From CAYNRG01 sp964399545 (lineage in GTDB: Bacteria; Bacillota_I; Bacilli_A; Erysipelotrichales; Erysipelotrichaceae), in the NCBI GenBank assembly GCA_964399545.1, contig CAYNRG010000002.1, positions 124,001-188,000 of the forward strand: a stretch of 64,000 nt of DNA, read 5' to 3'. The number at the start of each line of letters is the position of its first letter. Position 1 is the stretch's first letter. Positions 17,087 to 26,689 of the stretch are shown one piece after another. Below the pieces are notes generated by a model, which did not search any database, had not been told where the DNA came from, and saw nothing but the letters and a program-made list of their open reading frames with translations. Made by a program: the position numbers and the translations under genes.

Positions 17087-18478
17087 TTAATGGAGATTTT
17101 CTTTAAATTCAATTTCAAAGATACTTCCAACTTTATCATCTCCATCAAAAATAGAAATCGTACCATTTTGAGCTTTAACTAATTCTGAAACAACCGCAAG
17201 ACCAATTCCTGATCCTTCCTCGTTGGTTGCATCAGCACGATAGTATCGTTTAAAGATATTCTCTTTTTCTGAATCTGGAACACCCATCCCTTGATCCCGA
17301 ATTTGAACAAAGAGGTTAGTGTCTTTCGCAAAGGTACGAATAAAAATAGATGTTTGCGGAGGGCTGTACTTAATTGCATTCGAGATTAAATTGTTGATAA
17401 TTTGTGAAAAACGTTTTTTGTCTAAAAAGCCAATTTTTTGTTTGAAGTCAAAGAAGACCTGCATTTCTTTTTCAAGAAGAAGGTGGTGAAACAAGGTGAC
17501 GGATTGTTGAATTGTATCCTCAAGATAAATTTTTTGAGGAACAAAATCATAAGAAGATGATTCAATTTGTTCCAATTGATGAATATCGTCGATTAAGGTT
17601 TTCATCCGTTGAGCTTCTTCGATGAGGCTGTATAAAATTTCGTCATTGAACTCAAGGACATTTTCTTGAATTCCTTCAAACATTAAAATCATAGCAGTTA
17701 GAGGAGTTCTGAGTTCATGGCTAAGATCGCGAGAAAGATTTTTTCGAGCAGTTTTTTGACTCTCTAAAGCATCATTCAAATGATTAAACTCGATTAATAA
17801 TCGATGATATTCTTGAATATGATTATTTTTCAATTCAGAAGCGAGTTTTCCGCCATTTCGTAAAACTTCAACCTGATTAATTAATGAATAAAGAGGTCGA
17901 ACTAAAAGTTTAGATACGATGTAGCTAGCTAAGAGGGCAAGTATTAAGGTGATGACTCCTACGTAAATAAAAATTCTATTCAAGGAAGAAAAATGATGAA
18001 GACCCTGTTGATTAATAAAAGTAGGACGGTAGGCATAGATAAGAATTTCAACATCAGTTTCTAGTTGTAGCTCTCCTTCATAAAGGGCATATTCTGAATC
18101 AAAATAGCGAAGAACTTCTTTTTCTTGATCCTGAAATTTGGATTTTAAAGTTTGAATGTGCTGTTTATTTTTTAAGAATCCATCATAAATAAGTATTTCC
18201 CCTTTTTTTATTTGGGTAATATAACCTAAAGAAGCAAAGTTTGATAATTTCTGTTCCAATTCAAAAGTTATCGTTGGAGAGAGAACAACCTCTTGATCAA
18301 TTTCTTGTTTGATTGCATTAACATCTTGCTCTACCATATGATCTAAAAAATAGATGAATTCATTTTGAAGAAGGATGTTAGTTGTGAAAATGGTCATAGA
18401 AATAACAACTGTAGAGAAGATAAGAAAGATGCCTAGCTGAAGACTTCGCAAAGAAATCCGTGGTTTACTCGACTTCAT
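17087..18478 (-). CDS. Membrane sensor histidine kinase
   Basis: A 463-residue OmpR-partner type kinase. A transmembrane helix at about residues 15-36 and another at about 177-198 bound an extracytoplasmic sensor of about 140 residues. A HAMP-like linker follows. The HisKA box LSHELRTPLTAM carries the phosphorylated His near residue 253. N, G1 and G2 boxes follow (NLISNAIKYSP, DQGMGVPDSEKENIF, GSGIGLAVVSELV). It overlaps the response regulator by 14 bases. Signal unknown; the CueP gene nearby makes copper or envelope stress a possibility (inference). Confidence 0.93.
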   Translation of the reverse strand: MKSSKPRISLRSLQLGIFLIFSTVVISMTIFTTNILLQNEFIYFLDHMVEQDVNAIKQEIDQEVVLSPTITFELEQKLSNFASLGYITQIKKGEILIYDGFLKNKQHIQTLKSKFQDQEKEVLRYFDSEYALYEGELQLETDVEILIYAYRPTFINQQGLHHFSSLNRIFIYVGVITLILALLASYIVSKLLVRPLYSLINQVEVLRNGGKLASELKNNHIQEYHRLLIEFNHLNDALESQKTARKNLSRDLSHELRTPLTAMILMFEGIQENVLEFNDEILYSLIEEAQRMKTLIDDIHQLEQIESSSYDFVPQKIYLEDTIQQSVTLFHHLLLEKEMQVFFDFKQKIGFLDKKRFSQIINNLISNAIKYSPPQTSIFIRTFAKDTNLFVQIRDQGMGVPDSEKENIFKRYYRADATNEEGSGIGLAVVSELVKAQNGTISIFDGDDKVGSIFEIEFKENLH

Positions 18479-19154
18479 CTAGAACCCCCACAAATTGATA
18501 CCCAATGCCATGAGCAGTTAAAATAAACTCAGGAGATTTGGGATTGCTTTCAATTTTTGAACGCAAATTTTTTATATGAGAATCCACAGTACGCTCATAT
18601 CCTTCATAATGGAACCCAAAAGCACCTTCAATAAGATTTTCTCTAGAGTAAATCTTTTTATTGTTCTGGGCCAGCAAGCCTAGAATTTTAAATTCATTTT
18701 TTGTCAGATGAATTTCTTTTCCACAGACAAAGACTTGGTGATTCTCAAGTTGAATAAGCAATTTTCCCTGATTAAAAGAAAGGGAAGGAGACTTTTTCTG
18801 CTGGTTTAAAACAAGTTGGATACGAGCGAATAACTCTTTTAATCCAAAGGGTTTTCGGATATAGTCATTTGCCCCAAGTTGTAGCCCATGGACAACACAG
18901 TCTTCATCAACTTTAGCTGTAAGCATAATTACAGGAAGGGTAGTATTTTCCTTAATCCAAAGGCATAAGTCTTCTCCTGAAAAGTCAGGAAGACCAAGAT
19001 CTAATAAAACACAATCAATTGTGTTTTGCAGGATGAAATCCATACCTTCTTGTGCACTAGATCGTCCAAAGGCCTGGAATCCTCTTTGGCGAAGGAAAAG
19101 GAGGACAGAAGTTCTAATTTTTTCGTCATCTTCAATGTATAAAATAGTTTTCAA
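18465..19154 (-). CDS. OmpR/PhoB-family response regulator
   Basis: A 229-residue DNA-binding response regulator. The receiver domain has the acidic pair ED9-D10, the phosphoacceptor Asp52 in LLDLGLPDFSG, Thr/Lys of MLTAK and KPFG. The C-terminal winged helix ends in YERTVDSHIKNLRSKIE and ILTAHGIGYQF. It is transcribed just ahead of the kinase with overlapping ends. The kinase, SHOCT genes and CueP gene lie on the same strand and may be targets. Confidence 0.94.
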   Translation of the reverse strand: MKTILYIEDDEKIRTSVLLFLRQRGFQAFGRSSAQEGMDFILQNTIDCVLLDLGLPDFSGEDLCLWIKENTTLPVIMLTAKVDEDCVVHGLQLGANDYIRKPFGLKELFARIQLVLNQQKKSPSLSFNQGKLLIQLENHQVFVCGKEIHLTKNEFKILGLLAQNNKKIYSRENLIEGAFGFHYEGYERTVDSHIKNLRSKIESNPKSPEFILTAHGIGYQFVGVLDEVE

Positions 19155-19230
19155 AAGTAATCACCTCATTCTTTCTTTTAGTATATCACAATAAAATTGA
19201 AACGAAGAAAGGACCGAGTCAACGATCCTT

Positions 19231-19785
19231 TTATTGAAGTTGTAAAGTTGTTAAGCAAGTTGCACTATCTGCGTAAGTAGAGATAGCAGTTGATGCTGTT
19301 TTTCCACCAAGGGTTACGGTGATTGTTCCATCAACGCCTCTTGGCAACCAAATTCCAAAGAAACCATTTTCAAAAGTAGAGATTTCATCATCAAAGAGAA
19401 TAGTTCCATCAGTAGACTCAATCAACACCGAAACTTCTTGATTAACTAACTCTCCTTGGCACCCGGTTAGATTGTGAATTGTGCAGGGGTGAGTTTGATA
19501 AATATATGGAGCTACCGATAAATAAAATTTATCTTGTGGGGTAGGGAAGCTATATTCTTGAGTAGCGGTTTGGATCATTAGTCGATCTCCGAAAATACTA
19601 GATCCAAATTCAGTCTCTCCAACTTCACTTTCTAGTTGATAAACGATTTCTTCAACACTTAAATTTTCCCATCCTTGCTCTTTTAAGAAGTCAGCTTTTG
19701 CCGAGGATTGAAAGGGGTTGGTGTAAGCAATCCATCCCAAAATGATAAAAGCAACCATTCCAATAATAATTCCTAATTTTTTCAT
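19231..19785 (-). CDS. CueP-family copper-binding protein
   Basis: A 184-residue extracytoplasmic protein; the start is the ATG at 19785, preceded by AAGGAGGG, not the longer open frame. An N-terminal hydrophobic helix (residues 4-22) is an uncleaved anchor or signal; no lipobox is seen. The CueP signature is clear: FYLSVAPYIYQTHPC, TGCQGEL, ENGFFGIWLPR, and TCLTTLQL at the end. Cysteines 101, 109 and 177 have the 8- and 68-residue spacing I recall for the three copper-related cysteines of Salmonella CueP. CueP supplies or holds periplasmic Cu in Gram-negatives. Here it would act at the outer face of the membrane. Confidence 0.85.
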   Translation of the reverse strand: MKKLGIIIGMVAFIILGWIAYTNPFQSSAKADFLKEQGWENLSVEEIVYQLESEVGETEFGSSIFGDRLMIQTATQEYSFPTPQDKFYLSVAPYIYQTHPCTIHNLTGCQGELVNQEVSVLIESTDGTILFDDEISTFENGFFGIWLPRGVDGTITVTLGGKTASTAISTYADSATCLTTLQLQ

Positions 19786-19849
19786 AAGACCCTCCTTAGG
19801 TATAGGTAGGATACAATAAAAATATGGAGATTTTATGAAGAAATGGAAT

Positions 19850-20482
19850 TTAGTTCTCTTCAGAAGAGGAATCAAAGCTTAATTCTTTTTCTACTATTGT
19901 TTTTTCAAGGAAATGAATATCTACTTTTCCTTGAGTTTTTTCAATGAATTCTTCCACAAAATTAGGATGATTGGTTTGAATTGTGTAGGAAACACTCAAA
20001 TCATAGGATTTATTTTGGACATCACCCAAATTTGTTAGAGCATGATCAACTTTTCCAATTAAGTCATAGTTAAAGCTACATTGATAAATATTCATAGAAA
20101 TAAATTTGACTTTTGGGGTGAGTTGAAGAGTTTCTGATACGCTTTTGGAGTAAGCTCGAATTAATCCGCCAGCTCCCAATTTGATTCCGCCAAAATAGCG
20201 GACAACACAGGCACAACAATCGTGGATATCTGCTTTTTGTAACACACCAAGCATAGGGATTCCTGCTGTTCCGCTAGGCTCACCATCATCATTGCAGCGT
20301 TGAACCTCATTATTGTCCCCTAGAACAAAGGCTGTACAGCAGTGGGTAGCTGAATGATGTTTTTTCTTGATTGTCGCAATAAAAGAACGAGCTTCTTCTT
20401 CAGTCGAGGCACGATGAAGATAACAGATAAACTCTGATTTTTCAATAACAAGGGTGTGGGTATTGTCGTTTTTAATCCGCAT
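19850..20482 (-). CDS. YigZ/IMPACT family protein
   Basis: A 210-residue protein beginning at ATG 20482 after AAGGAGC. The UPF0029 N-terminal domain has the family motif DDGEPSGTAGIPML (about 75-88) and VVRYFGGIKLGAGGLIRAYS (about 105-124). A C-terminal DUF1949-like domain follows. YigZ/IMPACT proteins are widespread and linked to translation control in eukaryotes; the bacterial function is not settled. It is monocistronic between CueP and the LRR gene. The end is 64 bases before the CueP start. Confidence 0.9.
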   Translation of the reverse strand: MRIKNDNTHTLVIEKSEFICYLHRASTEEEARSFIATIKKKHHSATHCCTAFVLGDNNEVQRCNDDGEPSGTAGIPMLGVLQKADIHDCCACVVRYFGGIKLGAGGLIRAYSKSVSETLQLTPKVKFISMNIYQCSFNYDLIGKVDHALTNLGDVQNKSYDLSVSYTIQTNHPNFVEEFIEKTQGKVDIHFLEKTIVEKELSFDSSSEEN

Positions 20483-20571
20483 AAAAAGCTCCTTTTTTTT
20501 AATTATACAAAGAATATAAAAAAGATTCAAAAAGTAATTTTAAACCAGCGTAGAATAAATGGCGACTAAAT

Positions 20572-20642
20572 AAAAAAAGTTCATAAGATTGGGCTGCCGT
20601 TCAAGTGATAAGACTAGAAAGGAACCATTTCTTATGAACTAC
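20572..20642 (-). terminator. Long-loop rho-independent terminator after LRR gene
   Basis: On the minus strand, AGTTCATAAGA and TCTTATGAACT form a perfect 11-base stem around a loop of about 42 bases, followed by seven T. The arrangement also resembles a short inverted-repeat element. Confidence 0.6.
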
Positions 20643-20706
20643 TATTTGTTCGAACTTGCTGGATTTCGATAGGCTACACTAGAATCATCACCATGTTAGT
20701 TTAATG

Positions 20707-22494
20707 CTATCGAACACCTGTATTCGGTATGGGGAATTCAGGCTGTGTTACCAATTTCCATTGTGCGTACAAAGTAACATCCTTTTCGGGCATAACAGTG
20801 GAGTCAAAGTCCCACATTGCTTCAGATCCATCTTTGGCAAGGTTCCACCCTAAAAATTGATAATTCTGTCTTTTGGGTTGATCCACTGCCACAGCTTTTG
20901 CCCCTAGGTCTACTTGTTGTTCTTTTGGGGCTGGGCCTTCTGCACCATTTAAATCAAAGATTAATCTAAAATGGGAAAGAATTGCAAGATTAATTTTAAT
21001 TTTCTCAGGTGTGATTGCGTAGTCGCTGGTATTTTGATAAATCCCTGAATCTTTCCCTGTTACTCGTAAGTTGGCATATACAGTTGTTTCTTGATTTACT
21101 CTTCCTTCTGCATCAAAGTAGGTTTCCACATCGACTGGGTCTCCCTCTTCATTGACACAGTTTTCCAATATCACTTCATGATCTGGGTGTAAGTAAAGAT
21201 CTCTAGGTATAGGTTGGTAAAAATATCTAGGGGTAGGTTTTTCAAAATCATCCACTTGGGCACCGCTGTCTGGTGGTGCAGAAGCTGGAAGTGGAGGCCA
21301 TTCACCAATGACTACTGCCTCGTTTAAATTTAACTCTTCTAGTTCAGTTTTCGTATAGACTGTATAGGTTGTTGACTCATCAGCAACATGAAATGAATCA
21401 AAGTAACTGCTGGTGAAATAGGGAAAACCTTGATTTTTAAGGTCAGTTTCTGTACTACTTGGAAGATAGTTGTAGCTAAAATCATAGAATCCTTTTTTAG
21501 GAATTGAGAGAAATTCTTCCGGTAATGTTGTGAGCTGATTGAACCTTAGATAGATATATCGATATTCTGAGTCTACAAATTCCCAGAGAGAGGGAGGGAT
21601 ATCAATGATTTTATTGAAATCAGCGTGAAGCGATCTTAATTTTTTAAGTTTTCCGATGCTTTCTGGCAAGCTTAGGAAAGAATTAGCAGACAAATCAAGA
21701 TGTATAAGTTCTTGTAGTTTGGCTAAATCTTCTGAGAAAGGGAGGAAGTCCATTCCCTCATTGCCGGCGATCTGGAGTTGGGTCAAGGTAGTTAAATTAA
21801 AAATACTTCGCGGAAGGTCTTTTAAACTAGTATCTACAATCGATAAGTTGGTCAAATTACTGAGTTCACCTATACTTTCGGGTATTTTAGATATATTGGT
21901 GCCAGCGATATATAAAATTTCTAAATTGCTTAAATTTCCAATATTTTCTGGAATAACTAATTCATTTAGTCCAGTGACGATATCAGAACCATCAAAATAG
22001 GTCCTATGACCCCCAATATCCAAAAAACGTAAGTTTGTTAAATTAACAAGGTTTTCCGATATACGCTCAAGCCTTGGCGAATAATATCTAAGGTCCTCCA
22101 GTAAGGAGAGCTCGGCAATAGTATCGGGTAATTCTGATAAATTGGTTTCTATAAATAGTGAATGTAAATTTTGGAGTATCTCTATCCCGTCTAAACTTTC
22201 CACATTATAAGCGGATAGATAGCGTAATCTGTTAATCAATTCTTGTGTTAAAATTACATTCACATTTCCGTCAGTTAGTGAATTTGCAACTGCTTGCGAC
22301 AGAGCTTCATCGGGAAATAATTCTGCAATGGTTTTAACCCCTATGCCAGATTCTGAGCTAGGAGATGTTTCTTCTAAAGGGCTTTCTTCTGCGAATAGTT
22401 GATTTTCTTTCAGAATAAATGAAGAGCTTATACCTATTGCTACAGTTAGTAGTCCGATTTTCGATATTTTTTTAAATATGGATTTTTTATTCAT
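20707..22494 (-). CDS. Secreted leucine-rich repeat protein with InlB B-repeat
   Basis: A 595-residue surface/secreted protein starting at ATG 22494 (AGGAGGAAC upstream). A signal peptide with hydrophobic stretch ends near AEE (residue ~37). An internalin-like cap (FPDEALSQAVANSL) precedes about ten LRRs of the form LxxLPxSIGxLxxLxxLxL between residues 75 and 340. A beta-rich domain follows. Near the C-terminus is an InlB B-repeat/Flg_new module (about 515-580: FDLNGAEG...FLGWN...DVTLYAQW). It ends in FPIPNTGVR, a sortase-like IPNTG motif with no hydrophobic anchor or basic tail. It is paralogous to 62044-63492. Host or cell-cell adhesion is a typical role. Confidence 0.85.
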   Translation of the reverse strand: MNKKSIFKKISKIGLLTVAIGISSSFILKENQLFAEESPLEETSPSSESGIGVKTIAELFPDEALSQAVANSLTDGNVNVILTQELINRLRYLSAYNVESLDGIEILQNLHSLFIETNLSELPDTIAELSLLEDLRYYSPRLERISENLVNLTNLRFLDIGGHRTYFDGSDIVTGLNELVIPENIGNLSNLEILYIAGTNISKIPESIGELSNLTNLSIVDTSLKDLPRSIFNLTTLTQLQIAGNEGMDFLPFSEDLAKLQELIHLDLSANSFLSLPESIGKLKKLRSLHADFNKIIDIPPSLWEFVDSEYRYIYLRFNQLTTLPEEFLSIPKKGFYDFSYNYLPSSTETDLKNQGFPYFTSSYFDSFHVADESTTYTVYTKTELEELNLNEAVVIGEWPPLPASAPPDSGAQVDDFEKPTPRYFYQPIPRDLYLHPDHEVILENCVNEEGDPVDVETYFDAEGRVNQETTVYANLRVTGKDSGIYQNTSDYAITPEKIKINLAILSHFRLIFDLNGAEGPAPKEQQVDLGAKAVAVDQPKRQNYQFLGWNLAKDGSEAMWDFDSTVMPEKDVTLYAQWKLVTQPEFPIPNTGVR

Positions 22495-22518
22495 ATGTTC
22501 CTCCTCCTTGATAGTCAT

Positions 22519-22845
22519 GTTATTAGATTATTTTATCATGTAATTTATATCTGAATCGTTAGTTTTGAGCTTAGTTTGTTTGTTTTGTTTAGAACGTTTT
22601 GGTTTGTTGGGATAATCATTCTTTTTAGTTCTCAACCTTCGGTTGTAAGAGAGGTCTAAGGAGAGACTTGTCTCAACAGTAGGTTTTTGATCTGGATAGA
22701 TTGTGTTTCCCCTTCAGGATAAAAAGTGATAGAATTGTTGAGAAAAAGAATAAATGTAGAGACTGTGTATTTGTAAAGAAGGTTAGGAACAATAGATTAG
22801 TTCAAATAAAATAGATCAGATAATGAGATTAACTGTGCTAATACA
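22519..22845. other. Intergenic region upstream of uvrA, no gene seen
   Basis: About 330 bases between the LRR start and the uvrA promoter hold no supportable ORF. A small CAACC-TTC-GGTTG hairpin at about 22633-22645 is visible but has no T run. Divergent promoters are expected here. Confidence 0.4.
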
Positions 22846-22874
22846 TTGAGAAAGAAGGTAAAAAAGAGTATACT
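22846..22874 (+). promoter_or_regulatory. SigA-type promoter of uvrA
   Basis: TTGAGA at 22846-22851, exactly 17 bases, TATACT at 22869-22874. The start codon is 23 bases further on. No SOS box (CGAAC-N4-GTTCG-like) was recognised nearby. Confidence 0.75.
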
Positions 22875-22897
22875 AAGAAAGAAAATAGGAGTAGATT

Positions 22898-25723
22898 ATG
22901 GAACAGAAAAAAATTGTAATTAAAGGAGCGAAGGAAAATAACTTAAAGGATATCAGTTTAGAGATACCACGAAATAAATTGGTGATTATGACAGGGCTAT
23001 CTGGCTCTGGAAAGACATCTTTAGCATTTGATACGATTTATGCAGAAGGGCAGCGCCGCTATGTTGAATCACTCAGTGCATATGCACGTCAGTTTTTAGG
23101 TGGTGTTGAAAAACCGAATGTAGAGCTAATTGAAGGGTTATCACCATCGATTTCTATTGATCAAAAAACTACGAGTAATAATCCTCGTTCTACTGTAGGG
23201 ACAGTGACTGAAATTTATGATTATTTGAGATTACTGTATGCTCGAGTTGGAGTTCCTTATTGTCCAGAGCATCACGAGCCAATCCAATCTCAAACCGTGG
23301 GGCAGATTGTGGAGAGAGTACTTACTTTTCCAGATAAAACACGATTAGAGATTTTAGCCCCAGTAGTTAAAAATCAAAAAGGAACGCATAAGGATTTATT
23401 GGAACGACTTCAAAAGGAAGGGTATGTTCGTGTGCGCGTTGATGGTGAAATGCGACTGTTGGAAGAAGAAATCATTTTGGATAAGAATAAAAAACATACA
23501 ATTGAAGTGGTAATTGACCGTATTTTAAAAAATAAAGATTCTCGTTCAAGACTCCACGACTCTATTGAAAATGCTTTGAAGAATGCTGAAGGGAATGTAC
23601 TGATAAAGACACCGGAAGAAGAACATTTATTTTCCAGCAACTATGCTTGTAAGCATTGTGGGTTTTCTGTTCCTAATTTGGAACCTCGACTTTTTTCATT
23701 CAACGCACCTTTAGGTGCGTGTGAACATTGTAAAGGGTTAGGGATCACACAGGAAGTAGATATTGATTATTTAATTCCAGATAAAACGAAGTCTATTAAT
23801 GATGGTGGTATTCTTTATCAAAAAAATATTGTGGGTAGTAATAATATTGAATGGCAGACATTTAAAATCTTATGTAAAGAATATAAAATTGATAGAGACA
23901 AACCTTTAGGAAAATTCACAAAGAAAGAAATGAAAATTATTTTGGAAGGATCGGACCGTTCCATCAAGCATACAATTGAAACGAATAGCGGAAATAAATT
24001 TACAAGAGATGGAGAAATTGAAGGAGTTAAGCGATTAATTGAACGTCGTTTTATGGAAACTTCATCGCAAATGGCAAGAGATTGGTATCAAAGTTTTATG
24101 GTTGATAGTATTTGTCCAGTATGTGAGGGTAAAAGACTAAATGAGAAGGCATTGAGTGTTCTTGTGGGAAATAAGGATATTGTTTCTTTTACAGAGATGA
24201 GTGTAAAGGATGCCTTAGTTTGGGTGGATAGCTTAAAGTTAACCAAAACTCAAGCAACCATTGCAGAATTGGTACTGAAAGAGATTAGAAATCGGTTAAG
24301 CTTTTTGTTGGATGTAGGATTAGAATATTTGACATTGGATCGCCTAGCAGGAACACTTTCTGGAGGAGAGGCACAAAGAATTCGATTAGCTACACAAATT
24401 GGCTCTCGTTTAACAGGTGTTTTGTATGTACTCGATGAGCCTTCAATTGGATTACATCAACGCGATAATGCTAAACTAATTCAAACTTTAAAAAATATGA
24501 GAGACTTAGGAAATTCGTTGATTGTTGTTGAGCATGATGAAGAAACGATGATGGAAAGTGACTGGATTGTGGATATTGGACCTGGAGCAGGACTCCATGG
24601 TGGAGAAGTTATTGCACAAGGAACACCAAAGCAAGTGATGAAAAATAAGAAATCAATTACAGGCCAGTATTTAAGTGGGAAAAAGAAAATTGAAATGCCA
24701 GAAGAACGCCGAAAAGGGAATGGTAAAGAGCTTCAAATTTTAGGAGCAACAGAAAATAATTTAAAAGATATTTCAGTATCAATCCCTTTAGGAACATTAA
24801 CGGTTGTAACTGGTGTAAGTGGAAGTGGGAAAAGTACATTAGTGAATGAAATTCTATGCAAATCAGTTCAGCAATCCTTGGGAAGAGTGCGTGTCAAACC
24901 AGGGAAGCATAAAAAAATTAAAGGATTGGACCAGTTAGATAAGATTATTGAAATTGGTCAAGATCCAATCGGTAGAACACCACGTTCTAATCCTGTTACT
25001 TACACAGGTGTTTTTGATGATATTCGGGATTTGTTTGCACTGACTCCTGAAGCGAAAATTAGAGGATATGATAAAGGACGTTTTTCCTTTAATGTTAAGG
25101 GTGGTCGTTGTGAAGCTTGTCAGGGTGATGGAGTTCGAAAAATATCAATGAACTTTTTACCGGATGTATATGTCCCTTGCGAAGAATGCCATGGTAAACG
25201 TTATAATGAGGAAACCTTACAGGTTACCTATCGAGATAAAAATATCTTTGATGTGCTAGATTTAACCATTGAAGAATCCATTTTATTCTTTAGCAATATT
25301 CATAAAATTAAAAGCAAATTACAAACCTTATACGATGTGGGCTTGGACTATATTAAATTGGGACAATCAAGCACAACATTATCTGGAGGAGAAGCACAGC
25401 GGGTAAAACTTGCAAGCGAGCTTCAAAAGAAAGCCACAGGAAAGACCTTATTTATTCTAGATGAACCAACAACAGGATTGCATACTCATGATGTGAAGAA
25501 GTTATTAATGGTTCTTCAACGAATTGTAGAAAATGGAGATACAGTTTTAGTAATCGAACATAATTTAGATGTGATTAAAAATGCAGACTACATTATTGAT
25601 TTAGGTCCAGAAGGCGGTGATGGTGGTGGAGAAATCGTTGCAACAGGAACACCAGAAGCCGTGAGTCAGGTAAAAGGAAGTTATACTGGACAATATCTAA
25701 AAAGAGAATTAGAAAGAGAGTAG
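22898..25723 (+). CDS. uvrA: Excinuclease ABC subunit A
   Basis: A 941-residue full-length UvrA, the damage-recognition ATPase of nucleotide excision repair. Two ABC modules are present: Walker A GLSGSGKTSLAF near residue 31 and GVSGSGKSTLVN near 640, each with an LSGGEAQR signature. Zinc-binding cysteine pairs are seen (CKHCGF...CEHCKG and CEACQGDG...CEECHG). It is the first gene of uvrA-hprK-lgt-trxB with short spacing. uvrB, often adjacent, is not in the window. Confidence 0.97.
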   Translation: MEQKKIVIKGAKENNLKDISLEIPRNKLVIMTGLSGSGKTSLAFDTIYAEGQRRYVESLSAYARQFLGGVEKPNVELIEGLSPSISIDQKTTSNNPRSTVGTVTEIYDYLRLLYARVGVPYCPEHHEPIQSQTVGQIVERVLTFPDKTRLEILAPVVKNQKGTHKDLLERLQKEGYVRVRVDGEMRLLEEEIILDKNKKHTIEVVIDRILKNKDSRSRLHDSIENALKNAEGNVLIKTPEEEHLFSSNYACKHCGFSVPNLEPRLFSFNAPLGACEHCKGLGITQEVDIDYLIPDKTKSINDGGILYQKNIVGSNNIEWQTFKILCKEYKIDRDKPLGKFTKKEMKIILEGSDRSIKHTIETNSGNKFTRDGEIEGVKRLIERRFMETSSQMARDWYQSFMVDSICPVCEGKRLNEKALSVLVGNKDIVSFTEMSVKDALVWVDSLKLTKTQATIAELVLKEIRNRLSFLLDVGLEYLTLDRLAGTLSGGEAQRIRLATQIGSRLTGVLYVLDEPSIGLHQRDNAKLIQTLKNMRDLGNSLIVVEHDEETMMESDWIVDIGPGAGLHGGEVIAQGTPKQVMKNKKSITGQYLSGKKKIEMPEERRKGNGKELQILGATENNLKDISVSIPLGTLTVVTGVSGSGKSTLVNEILCKSVQQSLGRVRVKPGKHKKIKGLDQLDKIIEIGQDPIGRTPRSNPVTYTGVFDDIRDLFALTPEAKIRGYDKGRFSFNVKGGRCEACQGDGVRKISMNFLPDVYVPCEECHGKRYNEETLQVTYRDKNIFDVLDLTIEESILFFSNIHKIKSKLQTLYDVGLDYIKLGQSSTTLSGGEAQRVKLASELQKKATGKTLFILDEPTTGLHTHDVKKLLMVLQRIVENGDTVLVIEHNLDVIKNADYIIDLGPEGGDGGGEIVATGTPEAVSQVKGSYTGQYLKRELERE

Positions 25724-25732
25724 GTTGATGTA

Positions 25733-26689
25733 ATGGAAGAAAATGGAAAAGTAGTTATCCGTGAAGTTGTAAAACAATTTAATTTTGAACAGATAACAGG
25801 AAATAAAGAATCTTTGAAGAGGTGGGTTATTGTACCAGACTTAAATCGACCAGGCTTAGAGCTTGCGGGATTTTTTAAGCAAACAGAAATGCGCCGAATT
25901 GTCATCTTGGGCGATAAAGAGTTGAGCTATATTGAAACATTAGATGAAGCAACTCAAAAAGAACGATTTGAGAAACTAACAGATTCTTATACACCGATGT
26001 TGGTTTTGTCGCGAAACAGAGAATGTCCACCAGTTTTAAAAGAGGTAGCCCAACAAGTTAATTTTCCAATTTTTAAAACAGATTTACCTAGTTATCGCTT
26101 AATGGTAGATTTGATCACCTATTTAGATGAAAAGCTAGCTCCAAGTGATACCCTCCATGGTGTATTCTTAAATGTTTATGGTAAGGGAATCTTAATTGTT
26201 GGAGAGAGTGGCATGGGAAAAAGTGAAGTTGCTTTGGAGTTAATCCGCCGAGGCCATGTTTTGGTAGCTGATGATCGTGTAGACATTGCAAGAGTTCATA
26301 ACAAATTAATCGGGCATAGTCCAGATTTGCTTTATGGCATGCTAGAGATTCGCGGAATAGGAATTATTGATGTGGTTAAGATGTTTGGTGCTAGCTCTTT
26401 ATTGGAAAAAGCAGAAGTAGAACTAGTTATTCGACTTGAAAAATATGACAATAAAAAAGATTATGCAAGAGTTGGTATTGAAAATGAAGAAGTAACAGGA
26501 ATTGTTGGGATTGATGTTCCTACAGTGATTCTTCCTGTAAAAGAAGGGCGAACAATGGCTATTTTAGTGGAGTCTGCAGTGACTAACTTTCAACTGAAAC
26601 AAGCTGGGTTTGATAGTGCGAAAGAATTTGAGCGTCGCGTATATGAACATATTGAAAAGAAGAATAAAGAAAATAGAGGTGATGAGTGA
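25733..26689 (+). CDS. hprK: HPr kinase/phosphorylase
   Basis: A 318-residue bifunctional enzyme that phosphorylates HPr on Ser46 with ATP or PPi and removes the phosphate by phosphorolysis, releasing PPi. It is the central sensor for carbon catabolite control. The P-loop GESGMGKSEVALELIRRGH lies near residue 155, the catalytic region VADDRVDI follows, and the HprK signature EIRGIGIIDV is near 205. It starts 9 bases after uvrA and overlaps the next start (TGATG). Confidence 0.97.
   Translation: MEENGKVVIREVVKQFNFEQITGNKESLKRWVIVPDLNRPGLELAGFFKQTEMRRIVILGDKELSYIETLDEATQKERFEKLTDSYTPMLVLSRNRECPPVLKEVAQQVNFPIFKTDLPSYRLMVDLITYLDEKLAPSDTLHGVFLNVYGKGILIVGESGMGKSEVALELIRRGHVLVADDRVDIARVHNKLIGHSPDLLYGMLEIRGIGIIDVVKMFGASSLLEKAEVELVIRLEKYDNKKDYARVGIENEEVTGIVGIDVPTVILPVKEGRTMAILVESAVTNFQLKQAGFDSAKEFERRVYEHIEKKNKENRGDE

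Noticed and set aside
20572..20642. Inverted repeat as a MITE
   Set aside because: The 11-base stem directly follows the LRR gene and is followed by a T run, so a terminator explains it better. No target duplication or second copy was seen.
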